A program made the position numbers and the translations under genes. Below the pieces are notes generated by a model that was not told where the DNA came from, made no database searches, and saw only the letters and a list, made by a program, of their open reading frames with translations. A DNA stretch of 64,000 nucleotides from Chloroflexi bacterium OLB14 (lineage in GTDB: Bacteria > Chloroflexota > Anaerolineae > Anaerolineales > Villigracilaceae), in the NCBI GenBank assembly GCA_001567105.1, contig LMZR01000022.1, forward strand, positions 19,558 through 83,557, read 5' to 3'. Below, piece after piece: positions 8,858 to 17,837 of the stretch (position 1 is the stretch's first letter; each line of letters starts with the position of its first letter).

Positions 8858-9254
8858 TTATTCTCCTTGTGTTTCTAACGAATACACGATCACAGATTCT
8901 TGTTCGTTGGGGTCGTTGCGTGCTACGACTGCAATGACTTCTTCTGTTTCACTTAAGTTGATGGGTTGATGTGGCAAATTAGGCGGGATGAATAAAAATT
9001 CTCCTGCCTCGTTAATGGTTGAATGTTCTAAATTTTTTTCCGTATTTTGTTTCGGCTTTGCCTTGAATAATATAAATCACAGTTTCGTAGCCATCGTGAT
9101 AATGCGCCACTGCTTTTCCGTTAGGCGGAATTACAACCAAGTGCATACATAAATGTTTTGCACCAGCCGTGTTAGCAGAGATGCCTTCAAAGTTTGGCAA
9201 TTGTTGTTTGGTGATGTGTGTGCCTTGCGGACGAACAGTAATGATTTTATCCAT
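8858..9254 (-). CDS. Small cupin-domain protein (frameshifted as sequenced)
   Basis: The frame from ATG 9254 gives MDKIITVRPQGTHITKQQLP ... VAHYHDGYETVIYIIQGKAE and breaks at the T7 run 9033-9039. Losing one base continues as NLEHSTINEAGEFLFIPPNL, then PHQPINLSETEEV, to a TAA at 8858: about 131 residues, a full single cupin barrel with both metal motifs (HYHDGYE, and PPNLPHQ). Its ATG overlaps the stop of the lipoprotein gene upstream (TAATG), and its stop lies 1 nt from the hmgA start, so it is firmly inside the tyrosine operon. A role in aromatic breakdown is an inference from context. Confidence 0.8.
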
Positions 9255-10087
9255 TATGGAATTCCAGTTACATTGATGGATTGTACGAAGGAATCTAAAA
9301 CTAGTAAGGATGGTGTAAATGACTCGGGTTTTGAATTATTGAGTTGTTGCGTAACTGTATCAATTTCATTTTGAAGTATGACAGGATCGGGCCAGTCTGT
9401 GGGGGCTGTTTTCCCTACTAAGAATCCTATATTTACGGCAAAGGTAGCTGAAACATAATATAAGCCATCATTTGTTATTCCTTGGAATGTATACAACATC
9501 AAGTTATTTAAAATTGGGGCAGGAACTTGCGAGAAGGCTGTGAGGTAGCGAATCCCTGAGCCGTTTTGAAAACTGACAGTTGCAAAGTTGGAATAAAAAT
9601 AGGCATTGGCATTAAAAGTTGGCAAAAAGGGTAAATGTTCTGGCAAAGGTTGGTTTGGATTGGCAATTAAAGATTTTAGCGTTTCAACTCTAGTGGCAAC
9701 ATCTTCATTCATAGCAACATATTCTTGAATTGGGTACAAATAAACTGCTATGCTACGAAATCCATCCGTAATTGAATAGCCTTCCAAATTGTATATGTGA
9801 TGCTCAGGGTAAGTTCCCCACCAAGGTAGGCCTTCTCCAGCTGGCACTGCTGGGATAATTTCTTCCACAGCAGAAGTTCCAATTCCAGTTGGAATCACAA
9901 ATGAGATATTATCATCAGTAAATGATATGCCATTAACTGCTGTAGGTTCAATAGGAGCAGATGCAGTTAACGCTTCTAAAGTTCCAGCAACAATTGTTTC
10001 TACACTTGATTGTTCTTGTGCAGGTGAACCACTACAAGCAGTTAAGGCAATTACTAAAACAATAAAATATATAAAATATTTTTTCAT
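9254..10087 (-). CDS. Lipoprotein of unknown function inside the tyrosine operon
   Basis: 277 residues. The signal peptide MKKYFIYFIVLVIALTACSG has a clear lipobox with the acceptor Cys at 18. The mature part has no domain I recognise; it is rich in aromatic and small residues and contains NAYFYSNFATVSFQNGSGIR and YTFQGITNDGLYYVSATFAV, a beta-rich pattern. The ATG follows the HPPD stop without a gap, and the stop overlaps the cupin start. A cell-surface role linked to aromatic compounds is only a guess from position. Confidence 0.65.
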   Translation of the reverse strand: MKKYFIYFIVLVIALTACSGSPAQEQSSVETIVAGTLEALTASAPIEPTAVNGISFTDDNISFVIPTGIGTSAVEEIIPAVPAGEGLPWWGTYPEHHIYNLEGYSITDGFRSIAVYLYPIQEYVAMNEDVATRVETLKSLIANPNQPLPEHLPFLPTFNANAYFYSNFATVSFQNGSGIRYLTAFSQVPAPILNNLMLYTFQGITNDGLYYVSATFAVNIGFLVGKTAPTDWPDPVILQNEIDTVTQQLNNSKPESFTPSLLVLDSFVQSINVTGIP

Positions 10088-11215
10088 TTACAAGTTGCCG
10101 CGTTTTTCTTGTTCTAGTTCAATAGACTCAAACAAAGCTTTGAAGTTTCCTTTACCAAAACCTTGTGCGCCATGCCGTTGAATCACTTCAATGAACATGG
10201 TGGGGCGGTCTTGAATGGGGCGGGTGAAAATTTGAAGTAAATAACCTTCATCATCACGATCTACTAAAATGCCGAGTTCGTGAAGCGCCTTCATATCTTC
10301 TTTGATTTTGCCCACACGGTCTGGCAACATTTCATAATATGTATCTGGTACACGCAAAAATTCTACGCCACGTTTGCGAAGTTCAGTGATAGTTTTGATA
10401 ATGTCACCTGTGATGATGGCAAGATGTTGCACACCAGGCGATAAATAATAATCCAGATATTCTTCTATTTGACTTTTGCGCTTGCCTTCGGCTGGTTCAT
10501 TGATAGGGAACTTAACGCGTCCATTTCCGTTTTGCATGACCTTGCTCATGAGGGCTGAGTACTCGGTGGAGATGTCTTTATCGTCAAAATGTAATAATTG
10601 GCGGAAGCCCATCACTTGATGATAAAAATTAACCCAGTGATTCATTTTGCCAAGTTGCACGTTGCCTACCATGTGGTCAATGGCGGCTAAGCCTGTTGAT
10701 TCGGCTTCGTAGTTAATGGTTTTATAAGTTGGAGCAAACACGCCTTTGTAATCGCTACGATCTACAAACACATGCAATGTTTCGCCATAGGTGTAAATGG
10801 CTGAGGTTCTGTAAATGCCGAAATCATCTTTTTCTTCGCGCGGTGCCCAAGCGGATTTTCCGCCACGAGCAGTGGTTTCTTTCCATGCTTTTTCAACATC
10901 GTCTACTTCAAGTGAAACCATTTTCACGCCGTCACCATGCACCATGTGATGTGATGCAAGCGGGCTAGATGGGCTGTATGGCGCTGAAATTACAAAACGG
11001 GCTTGCCCTGATTCAAGGACATACGATGCAAACTCGCGGTTGCCTGTTTCTAACCCTGAGTATGCTACTGGCTTGAAGCCAAATGCTTTCCACCAGTAAT
11101 ACATGGCATGTTTGGCATTGCCAACGTAAAAATGAACATGGTCAACTGATTTGATTTTGAGGAAGTCCGCTTCCTCTGTCATAGGTCGAGATTCGGATTT
11201 TTCTTTTGTTACCAT
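10088..11215 (-). CDS. hppD: 4-Hydroxyphenylpyruvate dioxygenase
   Basis: 375 residues from ATG 11215, chosen over 11290 because AAGGAG precedes it and the longer version runs into a terminator hairpin. It has two VOC domains. The three iron ligands are visible: His in SVDHVHFYVGNA (first domain), His in AAIDHMVGNV and QHLAIIT region (second domain), and Glu in PTMFIEVIQRHG near the C-terminus. The enzyme turns 4-hydroxyphenylpyruvate into homogentisate, the substrate of the HmgA encoded three genes downstream. First gene of the operon. Confidence 0.93.
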   Translation of the reverse strand: MVTKEKSESRPMTEEADFLKIKSVDHVHFYVGNAKHAMYYWWKAFGFKPVAYSGLETGNREFASYVLESGQARFVISAPYSPSSPLASHHMVHGDGVKMVSLEVDDVEKAWKETTARGGKSAWAPREEKDDFGIYRTSAIYTYGETLHVFVDRSDYKGVFAPTYKTINYEAESTGLAAIDHMVGNVQLGKMNHWVNFYHQVMGFRQLLHFDDKDISTEYSALMSKVMQNGNGRVKFPINEPAEGKRKSQIEEYLDYYLSPGVQHLAIITGDIIKTITELRKRGVEFLRVPDTYYEMLPDRVGKIKEDMKALHELGILVDRDDEGYLLQIFTRPIQDRPTMFIEVIQRHGAQGFGKGNFKALFESIELEQEKRGNL

Positions 11216-11274
11216 TTCTACTCCTTGTGGTTGGGTTAATTTGATTCTACGCCAAAGATGTTTTGTGTGCAATA

Positions 11275-11308
11275 TAAAAAAGCAGAGCAAGATGTTATCT
11301 TGCTCTGC
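11275..11308 (-). terminator. Rho-independent terminator upstream of hppD
   Basis: On the minus strand GCAGAGCAAGAT-AAC-ATCTTGCTCTGC is a perfect 12-bp stem followed by TTTTTTAT. It ends transcription coming from the DUF3592 gene and isolates the tyrosine operon. Confidence 0.85.
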
Positions 11309-11377
11309 GAGGTTAAATCAAAAGTTGTGCCAGAATAATTGAATGCAAAATATTCAGGCATACTGTTCCTTATAATA

Positions 11378-11411
11378 AAATTCTAAAGATCTTTGAAATC
11401 TTTAGGATTTT
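11378..11411 (-). terminator. A/T-rich hairpin after the DUF3592 gene
   Basis: AAATTCTAAAGAT and ATCTTTAGGATTT form a stem with two mismatches directly after the gene end, followed on the minus strand by TTTTATT. Together with 11275-11308 it makes a double terminator. Confidence 0.55.
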
Positions 11412-11416
11412 ATGTA

Positions 11417-11920
11417 TTACTTTTGAAGAGTTGGTTGCTTTCTTGTAGTCAGGTAATAAAGCAATGCCCCAAACAAAAAGAATATTGGACCACAACACAG
11501 AGTCCATATTACCGCATCACTCAAAGCATCACTGTAATTTGTATTCACCAATGATTCGCTTGGATCTTTGGGGTTGTAATAGACTGTAATTGTTTCGCCT
11601 TGAGCAGGTGGTTTACTTACGCTTGTTCTTGTTCCATGGTCACCATCACTACCTGTGTAAGTGACTCCATCTACAGTATATTCATAGTCATAATAAGAAC
11701 TAGCTTCATCACTAGCTACACTTTCAAAGTAAGTTAAATTTGTAACCTTGCCTTTGGTTTCACTCCATGAATATTTTTCAAATGATCGATAAGCTAGAAA
11801 TCCAAAATAATGGTAATGATTACCGAGCCGATCATAAACAAAATGCCAATTTTTTTTACCTCGTTTGTTTTTCTCAATTTCGTTTTTTCGTAAAAATTCT
11901 TCACTGGGTACTTGGTACAT
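11417..11920 (-). CDS. DUF3592-type membrane protein (two compensating frameshifts)
   Basis: About 167 residues. The C-terminal part fits DUF3592: an extracytoplasmic domain with SWSETKGKV, YDYEYTVDGVTYTGSD and ETITVYYNPKDPSES, then a membrane helix VIWTLCCGPIFFLFGALLYY. The expected N-terminal helix is missing in the open frame (residues 24-45 read NWHFVYDRLGNHYHYF). In the adjacent frame the same bases encode IGILFMIGSVITII, a membrane helix. One base lost in T8 11850-11857 and one gained in A4 11804-11807 restores it, so both are probably sequence errors. Function unknown. Confidence 0.75.
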   Translation of the reverse strand: MYQVPSEEFLRKNEIEKNKRGKKNWHFVYDRLGNHYHYFGFLAYRSFEKYSWSETKGKVTNLTYFESVASDEASSYYDYEYTVDGVTYTGSDGDHGTRTSVSKPPAQGETITVYYNPKDPSESLVNTNYSDALSDAVIWTLCCGPIFFLFGALLYYLTTRKQPTLQK

Positions 11921-11950
11921 AAAATTCTCCTGATGATAATTTTAGATATT

Positions 11951-12861
11951 TTATGGTTTAGGATGTGTTACAAAAAATTTCCATATAAGTTCAGTAGCCG
12001 AAATGGTTTGAGTGGCTTGGTCGCCTCCTAGCCATGCTGGGGCATTACTTCCAGGCCAAGCATGTTTACCGCCGATGATGGTGTAAAGTTCGATAGATAT
12101 TCCTTGTTTGCATCCTAAATAGATATCATGTTGAATATCTGAAAAAGCTTCAGTTTGCGGATTTAATTGGCATTCGTTTTGACTTAGCCAGAAATTAACA
12201 GAGGCTTCAACTGATGTATAGAAACTTGCGTTGTTGAATCGTCTCCAATTCCTCCGTTGTAAGGCAAATGAGTATCATCTGTACCGTGAAAGTGAATCAA
12301 GGAGACAGGTTCGCTTGGTTTACATGCTTCAAAATTTTGAGTTCCTGAAACAGGTGCGATTGCAGCAAATAAATCTGATGCTTCGCAGGCTAGCCGATAG
12401 GACATAATTCCGCCGTTTGAAAAACCTGTGGCATAGATTCGCTTGGAGTCAATGTTATATTGAGTTTGTAATTCTGTTACTAATGCACGAATAAAACCAA
12501 CATCATCAATTTGATTTTCGCTAGCATAGCCACAACAGATTCCACCATTCCAGGTGAGAATCTTATCGCTAAATTTGCCCGTTCCATTTGGATAGGCAAC
12601 AATAAATCCCTCTTTGTTTGCAAGTTCATTGAATCCACTTGTGCGTTGTTGGTTTTCAGCATTTCCGCCACCGCCATGAAATAACAAAACAAGTGATGTC
12701 GCTTTATTTTCATCATAAGAGCTAGGAACATGTAATAGATATGTTCGTTCAAGACCATCATGTTGCAATGTGCGAAGTTCGTCTGTCGAATTATTGATGT
12801 TTCGATTGCAAGCCATCAGGCTGAAGGTCAGCATAAGAAGCGCAATTAAAATTCGTTTCAT
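11951..12861 (-). CDS. Extracellular PHB-depolymerase/feruloyl-esterase-like hydrolase (3' frameshift)
   Basis: Lipoprotein signal (LTFSLMACNRN), then an alpha/beta hydrolase of the LpqC/PHB depolymerase type: LVLLFHGGGGNAENQQ oxyanion region, nucleophile in GFSNGGIMSYRLAC, acid in HFHGTDDTHLPYNGG. The open frame ends at 12184 without the catalytic His. A shift near 12225 continues as ASFYTSVEASVNFW ... ELYTIIGGKHAWPGS to TAA 11951, restoring His and the family C-terminus (about 303 residues). Probably secreted and acting on polyesters or ester-linked phenolics; substrate not provable. ATGA overlap with the YbaK gene upstream. Confidence 0.82.
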
Positions 12862-13337
12862 GGTTTAACGCGCACAACTTTTCCATTTGTCATTTTTTGT
12901 AAATCATCAGTCTTTAATTCAAAAATTGCATTCGGTGTTCCAGCTGCCGCCCAAATGGTTTGATAATTTAAAAAATCTTCATCTAAATATGTTTCCATTT
13001 TTTGAGCGTGACCAATCGGAGGCACACCGCCAATAGCAAAGCCTGTTACATCACGTACAAAATTTGCATCGGCTCTGCCAATGGATTCGTTTGCATATCC
13101 GCTGATTAATTTTTCATCCACACGGTTTGCACCACTGGTTAAAACTAAAATTGGTTTTTTACTTTCTTTCCCCATAAAAATTAATGACTTTACAATTTGA
13201 CCTAATTCACAATTTGCGCGGTCTGCCGCTTCTTGCGCTGTGCGCGTTGATTCGGCGTGTTCAATTACTTGATACGAATAACCAAGCGAATTTAATAAAT
13301 TTTGAATTTTTTGGGCGGAAGGTGAAAGAGTTATCAT
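12858..13337 (-). CDS. YbaK/EbsC-family aminoacyl-tRNA deacylase (ProX-like)
   Basis: 159 residues, one YbaK/prolyl-tRNA editing domain. Visible signatures: IVKSLIFMGKESKKPILVLTSGANRVDEK, with the catalytic-type Lys in VKSL, and GFAIGGVPPIGH in the substrate loop. Members clear mischarged tRNA in trans. The GVPPIGH form differs from the GGISPLA form of the second copy at 22855, so the two probably edit different tRNAs (inference). Stop overlaps the esterase start by 4 nt. Confidence 0.85.
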   Translation of the reverse strand: MITLSPSAQKIQNLLNSLGYSYQVIEHAESTRTAQEAADRANCELGQIVKSLIFMGKESKKPILVLTSGANRVDEKLISGYANESIGRADANFVRDVTGFAIGGVPPIGHAQKMETYLDEDFLNYQTIWAAAGTPNAIFELKTDDLQKMTNGKVVRVKP

Positions 13338-13482
13338 GTTCCTATTATAATAGGGAAAGAATACTTATTTTTTTGCAAACTCTGCTACCCTCTTATACCT
13401 ACAATTCACCAATGAGTACTATATGTCAATATAACCTTACTTAGTATTATTCTCTAAAATTCTACAAACAAATGAGGATATT

Positions 13483-15210
13483 ATGAAAAAAAGCTCTCTA
13501 ACTTCTAAAAGCATCTTCGTTATCTTCACCTTACTGCTTTCTTTATTTTTAACTCCATATTCTACACAAGCTCTAGCACCAAATATCAATTTAGGGCTTG
13601 AAGAAATTATCAGCGGGCTATCATCACCTGTTGGAATTGTAAATGCTGGCGACAACTCAAATAGGTTGTTCATCGTGCTATCAGGTGGAGAAATTATGGT
13701 TTATGATGGCAGTCAAGTTTTAGCCACACCATTCTTAGATATCTCATCCCTTACCTCATCTGGTGGCGAGCAAGGTTTACTAGGGTTAGCCTTCCATCCA
13801 AACTATGAAAACAATGGTTATTTCTATGTAAATTACACTCGTGTTTTTAGCGGGCAACTACAAACTGTAATTGCAAGATATCAAGTTAGTGGTGGCGACC
13901 CAAACATTGCAAATCAAGGCAGTGCCAGCATTATCATGACAATTGATCAAGACGATTCAAATCACAACGGTGGACAAATTGAATTTGGTCCCGACGGGTA
14001 TTTATACATTGGCATGGGCGATGGTGGTGGTGGCGGAGACCCCCACAATCGTTCTCAAGACCCAATATCATTATTAGGGAAAATGTTACGTATTGATGTA
14101 GATAGTGGCTCTCCGTATGCTATACCTTCAAGTAATCCATTTACATCAAACGCAAGTGTCAGTGATGAGATTTGGGCACTTGGCTTACGAAACCCCTGGC
14201 GCTTTTCATTTGACAAGCTAACTGGCGATTTATTCATTGCAGATGTTGGTCAAAACCAATGGGAAGAAGTAAACATACAACCTGCTGCCAGCACTGGCGG
14301 AGAAAACTATGGTTGGTCTTGTTACGAAGGCAATCACACCTACAACTCAGGCAGAGATTGTGATGACTACGGAACATTAACACCTCCAGCCATAGAATAC
14401 AACCACGGGCCAGGTGAATCCACTGGCTGTTCAATAACTGGTGGCTATGTTTATCGAGGCACCAAATATCCCCAAATTTATGGAATGTATATTTATGGAG
14501 ATTTCTGCTCAGGGAAAATATGGCTAGCATCCAAAAACGTTTCTGTCTGGACCTCAGAACTGGCTCTTGATACCTCCTACCTTATCTCTACCTTTGGGCA
14601 GGATGAAAATGGAGAAATCTATCTTGCTTCATACGGGGAAGGAAAAATATATAAAATCTCCGTTTCCACCTTTGCCGATGTACCTGAAACCTACTGGGCA
14701 CATGACTGGATTGAACGCTTGTATGCCGCAGGTCTAACAGGTGGTTGTACTACCAGCCCACTCAATTACTGCCCTACCTTGCCTGTCACGCGGGCTGAAA
14801 TGGCTGTCTTCTTAGAACGAGGCTTGCATGGTAACTCATTCACACCTCCCAATGTACCTGCTACCTTCGGCGATACTGCTGGGCATTGGGCTGAGGATTG
14901 GATTGAAGCCCTAAAGGCTGATGGCATCACTGGTGGTTGTGGTGATGGTAACTACTGCCCCAATGCTCCTGTCACTCGGGCTGAAATGGCTGTCTTCTTG
15001 CTGAGAGTCATGCACTCTGCCAGTTACACTCCTCCGAACCATGCTCCCACCTTTGGTGATTCTGCTGGGCATTGGGCTGAGGATTGGATTGAGCAGTTAG
15101 CCATTGAAGGTATCACCAGTGGTTGTGGTGGTGGCAATTACTGCCCCAATAGCCCTGCTACGCGTGATCAGATGGCGGTTTTCTTGGTCAATGCTTTTGG
15201 TCTGCCATAA
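13483..15210 (+). CDS. Exported PQQ-type sugar dehydrogenase with three SLH domains
   Basis: 575 residues. A signal peptide (about 1-31) precedes a six-bladed soluble glucose-dehydrogenase/Hedgehog-interacting-like propeller (about 40-395): EQGLLGLAFHPNYENNGYFY, HNGGQIEFGPDGYLYIGMGD, WALGLRNPWRFSFD, GENYGWSCYEG and GGYVYRG. Three S-layer-homology domains follow (about 400-575), each with FADVPETYWAHDWIE- or FGDTAGHWAEDWIE-like starts, GGC...NYCP and TRAEMAVFL. The SLH modules should hold it on the cell wall or S-layer. The paired Cys in each SLH module (GGC.. YCP) are unusual. A terminator follows. Confidence 0.87.
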   Translation: MKKSSLTSKSIFVIFTLLLSLFLTPYSTQALAPNINLGLEEIISGLSSPVGIVNAGDNSNRLFIVLSGGEIMVYDGSQVLATPFLDISSLTSSGGEQGLLGLAFHPNYENNGYFYVNYTRVFSGQLQTVIARYQVSGGDPNIANQGSASIIMTIDQDDSNHNGGQIEFGPDGYLYIGMGDGGGGGDPHNRSQDPISLLGKMLRIDVDSGSPYAIPSSNPFTSNASVSDEIWALGLRNPWRFSFDKLTGDLFIADVGQNQWEEVNIQPAASTGGENYGWSCYEGNHTYNSGRDCDDYGTLTPPAIEYNHGPGESTGCSITGGYVYRGTKYPQIYGMYIYGDFCSGKIWLASKNVSVWTSELALDTSYLISTFGQDENGEIYLASYGEGKIYKISVSTFADVPETYWAHDWIERLYAAGLTGGCTTSPLNYCPTLPVTRAEMAVFLERGLHGNSFTPPNVPATFGDTAGHWAEDWIEALKADGITGGCGDGNYCPNAPVTRAEMAVFLLRVMHSASYTPPNHAPTFGDSAGHWAEDWIEQLAIEGITSGCGGGNYCPNSPATRDQMAVFLVNAFGLP

Positions 15211-15221
15211 GTTCAACTTAT

Positions 15222-15263
15222 AAAAAAAAGACAGCAAGGTTATTTTCCTTGCTGTCTTTTTTT
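15222..15263. terminator. Bidirectional rho-independent terminator
   Basis: AAAAAAAAGACAGCAAGG pairs with CCTTGCTGTCTTTTTTT around TTATTTT. It serves both the dehydrogenase (plus) and the facing ALDH gene (minus). Confidence 0.9.
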
Positions 15264-15272
15264 AGAATAAAC

Positions 15273-16796
15273 TTACTCCCCAAACTTAATCCCTTGCGCC
15301 AAAGGCAAATCTTTAGACCAATTAATTGTATTCGTTTGACGGCGCATGTAAACCTTCCACGCATCGGAGCCTGATTCGCGTCCGCCGCCTGTTTCTTTTT
15401 CACCACCGAATGCGCCGCCAATTTCTGCGCCCGATGTGCCGATGTTGACATTGGCAATGCCACAATCTGAACCACCGACTGACAAAAATGTTTCTGCTTC
15501 GCGCATTGAATCGGTGAAGATAGCGGATGATAAACCTTGTGGCACATCGTTATGGATATGAATTGCTTCTTCAATAGTTTCATATTCAAGCAGATATAAA
15601 ATCGGTGCAAATGTTTCAGTTTTGACAATATCCGTTTGCTTAGGCATTTTGACAATAGCAGGTGAAACAAAATTTGGACCGAGATTCGATAACATCTCAC
15701 CGCCTGTTAAAATTTCACCACCATCACTCTTTGCTTTATTCAAAGCATCCATCATCTCTTCAACAGATGTAGCCACAACCAAAGGTCCCATTAAAGTATC
15801 AGCTATCAGCGGGTCACCGATGCGGACTTGTTGATAAGCATTCGTCAGTCGTTGAGTCAAATCTTTTGAAATAGATTTGTGCATAATGATTCGTCTAGTT
15901 GAAGTACAGCGTTGACCAGCAGTTCCAACTGCACCAAATAAAATTGCGCGAGTCGCCATTTCTAAATCTGCATTGGGCGAGACGATAATTGCATTATTAC
16001 CGCCGAGTTCCAAAATTGTTCTGCCGAATCTTTTAGCAACAGTTTCAGAAACATGAATACCAACTTTTGTTGAACCCGTAAACGAAACCAACGGCACACG
16101 TTTATCATTTAACATCAACTCACCCACATCACGCCCAGAGCCAATTGCTAAATTAAAAATTCCAGATAAGCCATGATCTGCCATCACTTGATTAGCAATA
16201 TGCGTGACAGCAATTGCAGTGAGTGGCGTATAAGATGAAGGCTTCCAAATTACAGTGTCACCACAAATGGCGGCGAGTGCTGAGTTCCACGACCAAACTG
16301 CAACAGGAAAATTAAACGCAGTTACTAATCCCACAATTCCCAAAGGATGCCATTGCTCATACATTCTGTGCGAAGCGCGTTCACTGTGCATCGTCAAACC
16401 ATACAACATGCGCGACTGCCCCACAGCAAAATCACAAATATCAATCATCTCTTGCACTTCGCCATGACCTTCCGCGCGAATCTTTCCCATCTCTACTGTG
16501 ACTAAATCACCTAACGGCTCTTTGAGTTGACGAAGTGCCTCACCCAAATCGCGGACTACTTCGCCTCTTTTCGGAGCGGGAAGTTGGCGCCATTTCAAGA
16601 AGGCTTGGTTCGCCTCTGAAGCCACCTGCTCATACGTTTCAGCCGTTGCTTGAATCACTTTAGCAATTGCTTCGCCAGTGCTTGGATTATATGAAGTTAA
16701 TTCTTTTCCATTTTTATCTGAATACCAATTGTCCACGCCAGTGGATGCACCTGCGTTAACTGGTTTGATATTTAATCTATCTAAAAGGGATTTCAT
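15273..16796 (-). CDS. Aldehyde dehydrogenase, ALDH7 (aminoadipate-semialdehyde) type
   Basis: 507 residues, full length. NAD(P)-binding and catalytic blocks: GLVTAFNFPVAVWSWN, VSFTGSTKVGIHV, LELGGNNAII with the general-base Glu, and the nucleophile Cys in TAGQRCTSTRR. The ending GGAFGGEKETGGGRESGSDA and the FPVAVWSWN block are characteristic of ALDH7 (antiquitin/AmaB), which oxidises aminoadipate semialdehyde in lysine breakdown. No other lysine gene is adjacent, so the substrate rests on family likeness. Single gene between a terminator and a divergent thioesterase gene. Confidence 0.87.
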   Translation of the reverse strand: MKSLLDRLNIKPVNAGASTGVDNWYSDKNGKELTSYNPSTGEAIAKVIQATAETYEQVASEANQAFLKWRQLPAPKRGEVVRDLGEALRQLKEPLGDLVTVEMGKIRAEGHGEVQEMIDICDFAVGQSRMLYGLTMHSERASHRMYEQWHPLGIVGLVTAFNFPVAVWSWNSALAAICGDTVIWKPSSYTPLTAIAVTHIANQVMADHGLSGIFNLAIGSGRDVGELMLNDKRVPLVSFTGSTKVGIHVSETVAKRFGRTILELGGNNAIIVSPNADLEMATRAILFGAVGTAGQRCTSTRRIIMHKSISKDLTQRLTNAYQQVRIGDPLIADTLMGPLVVATSVEEMMDALNKAKSDGGEILTGGEMLSNLGPNFVSPAIVKMPKQTDIVKTETFAPILYLLEYETIEEAIHIHNDVPQGLSSAIFTDSMREAETFLSVGGSDCGIANVNIGTSGAEIGGAFGGEKETGGGRESGSDAWKVYMRRQTNTINWSKDLPLAQGIKFGE

Positions 16797-16897
16797 GGGA
16801 ATCTCCGTTTGGTTTGTTTTTTATGATTCTACTCCATGTTTCTGCTTATGTTGAGGCTTTACCCCAACATAAGCGACATTGTGGTTAAATTGACTTT

Positions 16898-17338
16898 ATG
16901 AAAACTCAACTCCCTTATCATGGCTGGTGTTTTGTGTGCGGGAATGAAAATCCGCATAGTATTGGACTCACTTGGTTTGTAGAAGATGGAATCTTAACTT
17001 CAGAGTTTGTATTAAATGAATCACAGCAAGGTCCGCCCAATCATGCGCATGGAGGCGCGTCTGCGGCGATACTAGATGAGGCTATGGGCTTGGTCGTTTG
17101 GGCGGCAGGGCATAAAGTGGCAGCAGTGAATTTGAATATCAATTATCACAAACCTGTGCCGTTGAATCAAAAACTATTTGTCACGGCAAAAATTGCTCGA
17201 ATGGAAGAGAGAAAAGTTTTCAGCGAAGGTGAAATTCGATTAGCAGATTCAACCGTCGCCGTGAGTGGAAGCGGAATTTATGTTGTAGCGAATCGCCTGT
17301 TTGAAAATATCAAATTAAACGAGTCTGGTAAAGTATGA
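16898..17338 (+). CDS. PaaI-type hotdog thioesterase
   Basis: 146 residues. Hotdog fold with the PaaI/YiiD signature: QGPPNHAHGGASAAILDEAM (HGGASAAILDEAMG carries the catalytic Asp/Glu region), then AAVNLNINYHKPVPLNQKLF. An N-terminal CFVCGNENPHSIGL motif with two Cys is common in this subgroup. Expected to hydrolyse an acyl-CoA; substrate unknown. The stop overlaps the start of the next lipoprotein gene by 4 nt, so expression is coupled. Confidence 0.85.
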   Translation: MKTQLPYHGWCFVCGNENPHSIGLTWFVEDGILTSEFVLNESQQGPPNHAHGGASAAILDEAMGLVVWAAGHKVAAVNLNINYHKPVPLNQKLFVTAKIARMEERKVFSEGEIRLADSTVAVSGSGIYVVANRLFENIKLNESGKV

Positions 17339-17787
17339 AAAAAAGTTTATTATTATTTTTCGTTTTCATTAGCGCCTGCTCGGTCATCCCCACGCCTAAA
17401 CCAACAGCCAGTGCCATTTTGCCATATCGCATCACACCAGATGAGAATATCTACGCTTCGCGCCCAGATGATTTGGGTAAGCAAATTGCAGGTGCAATGA
17501 TTACCGCGGTGAGTTTATCTGAAAAATTTGAGTTTACGCCTTTACGAGCAATGTTAAATATTTTAGGATACATGCCCAGTGTGTGTAACGAATTACGGAT
17601 TGATGTTTCTGCGCCCGATGAAAATTATCGTATATTTGTTGAGGTTTATAGTTTAATTAATAAAGATATCAATTGCGATAATGTTTTTCAGCAATTTGAA
17701 GCCAATATCTTATTTGGCTACTATTCCACTGGTAGGTATACAGTTTGGGTTAACAATGCTTTAGCTGGAGATTTTGTTTCGTATTAA
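17335..17787 (+). CDS. Lipoprotein, first of a tandem pair
   Basis: 150 residues with a lipobox at FISACSV (Cys 15). The mature domain holds two cysteines (SVCNELRIDVSAP and INCDNVFQQF) and the run YRIFVEVYSLINKD, then YSTGRYTVWVNNALAGDF. The next gene encodes a clear paralogue with the same spacing. No function recognised; a small disulfide-bonded beta domain on the outer membrane face is likely. Confidence 0.7.
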   Translation: MKKSLLLFFVFISACSVIPTPKPTASAILPYRITPDENIYASRPDDLGKQIAGAMITAVSLSEKFEFTPLRAMLNILGYMPSVCNELRIDVSAPDENYRIFVEVYSLINKDINCDNVFQQFEANILFGYYSTGRYTVWVNNALAGDFVSY

Positions 17788-17837
17788 CAAGCTTAACAGT
17801 TCTTACTGTTAGGTATATTTTATATATTGGAGACTAA

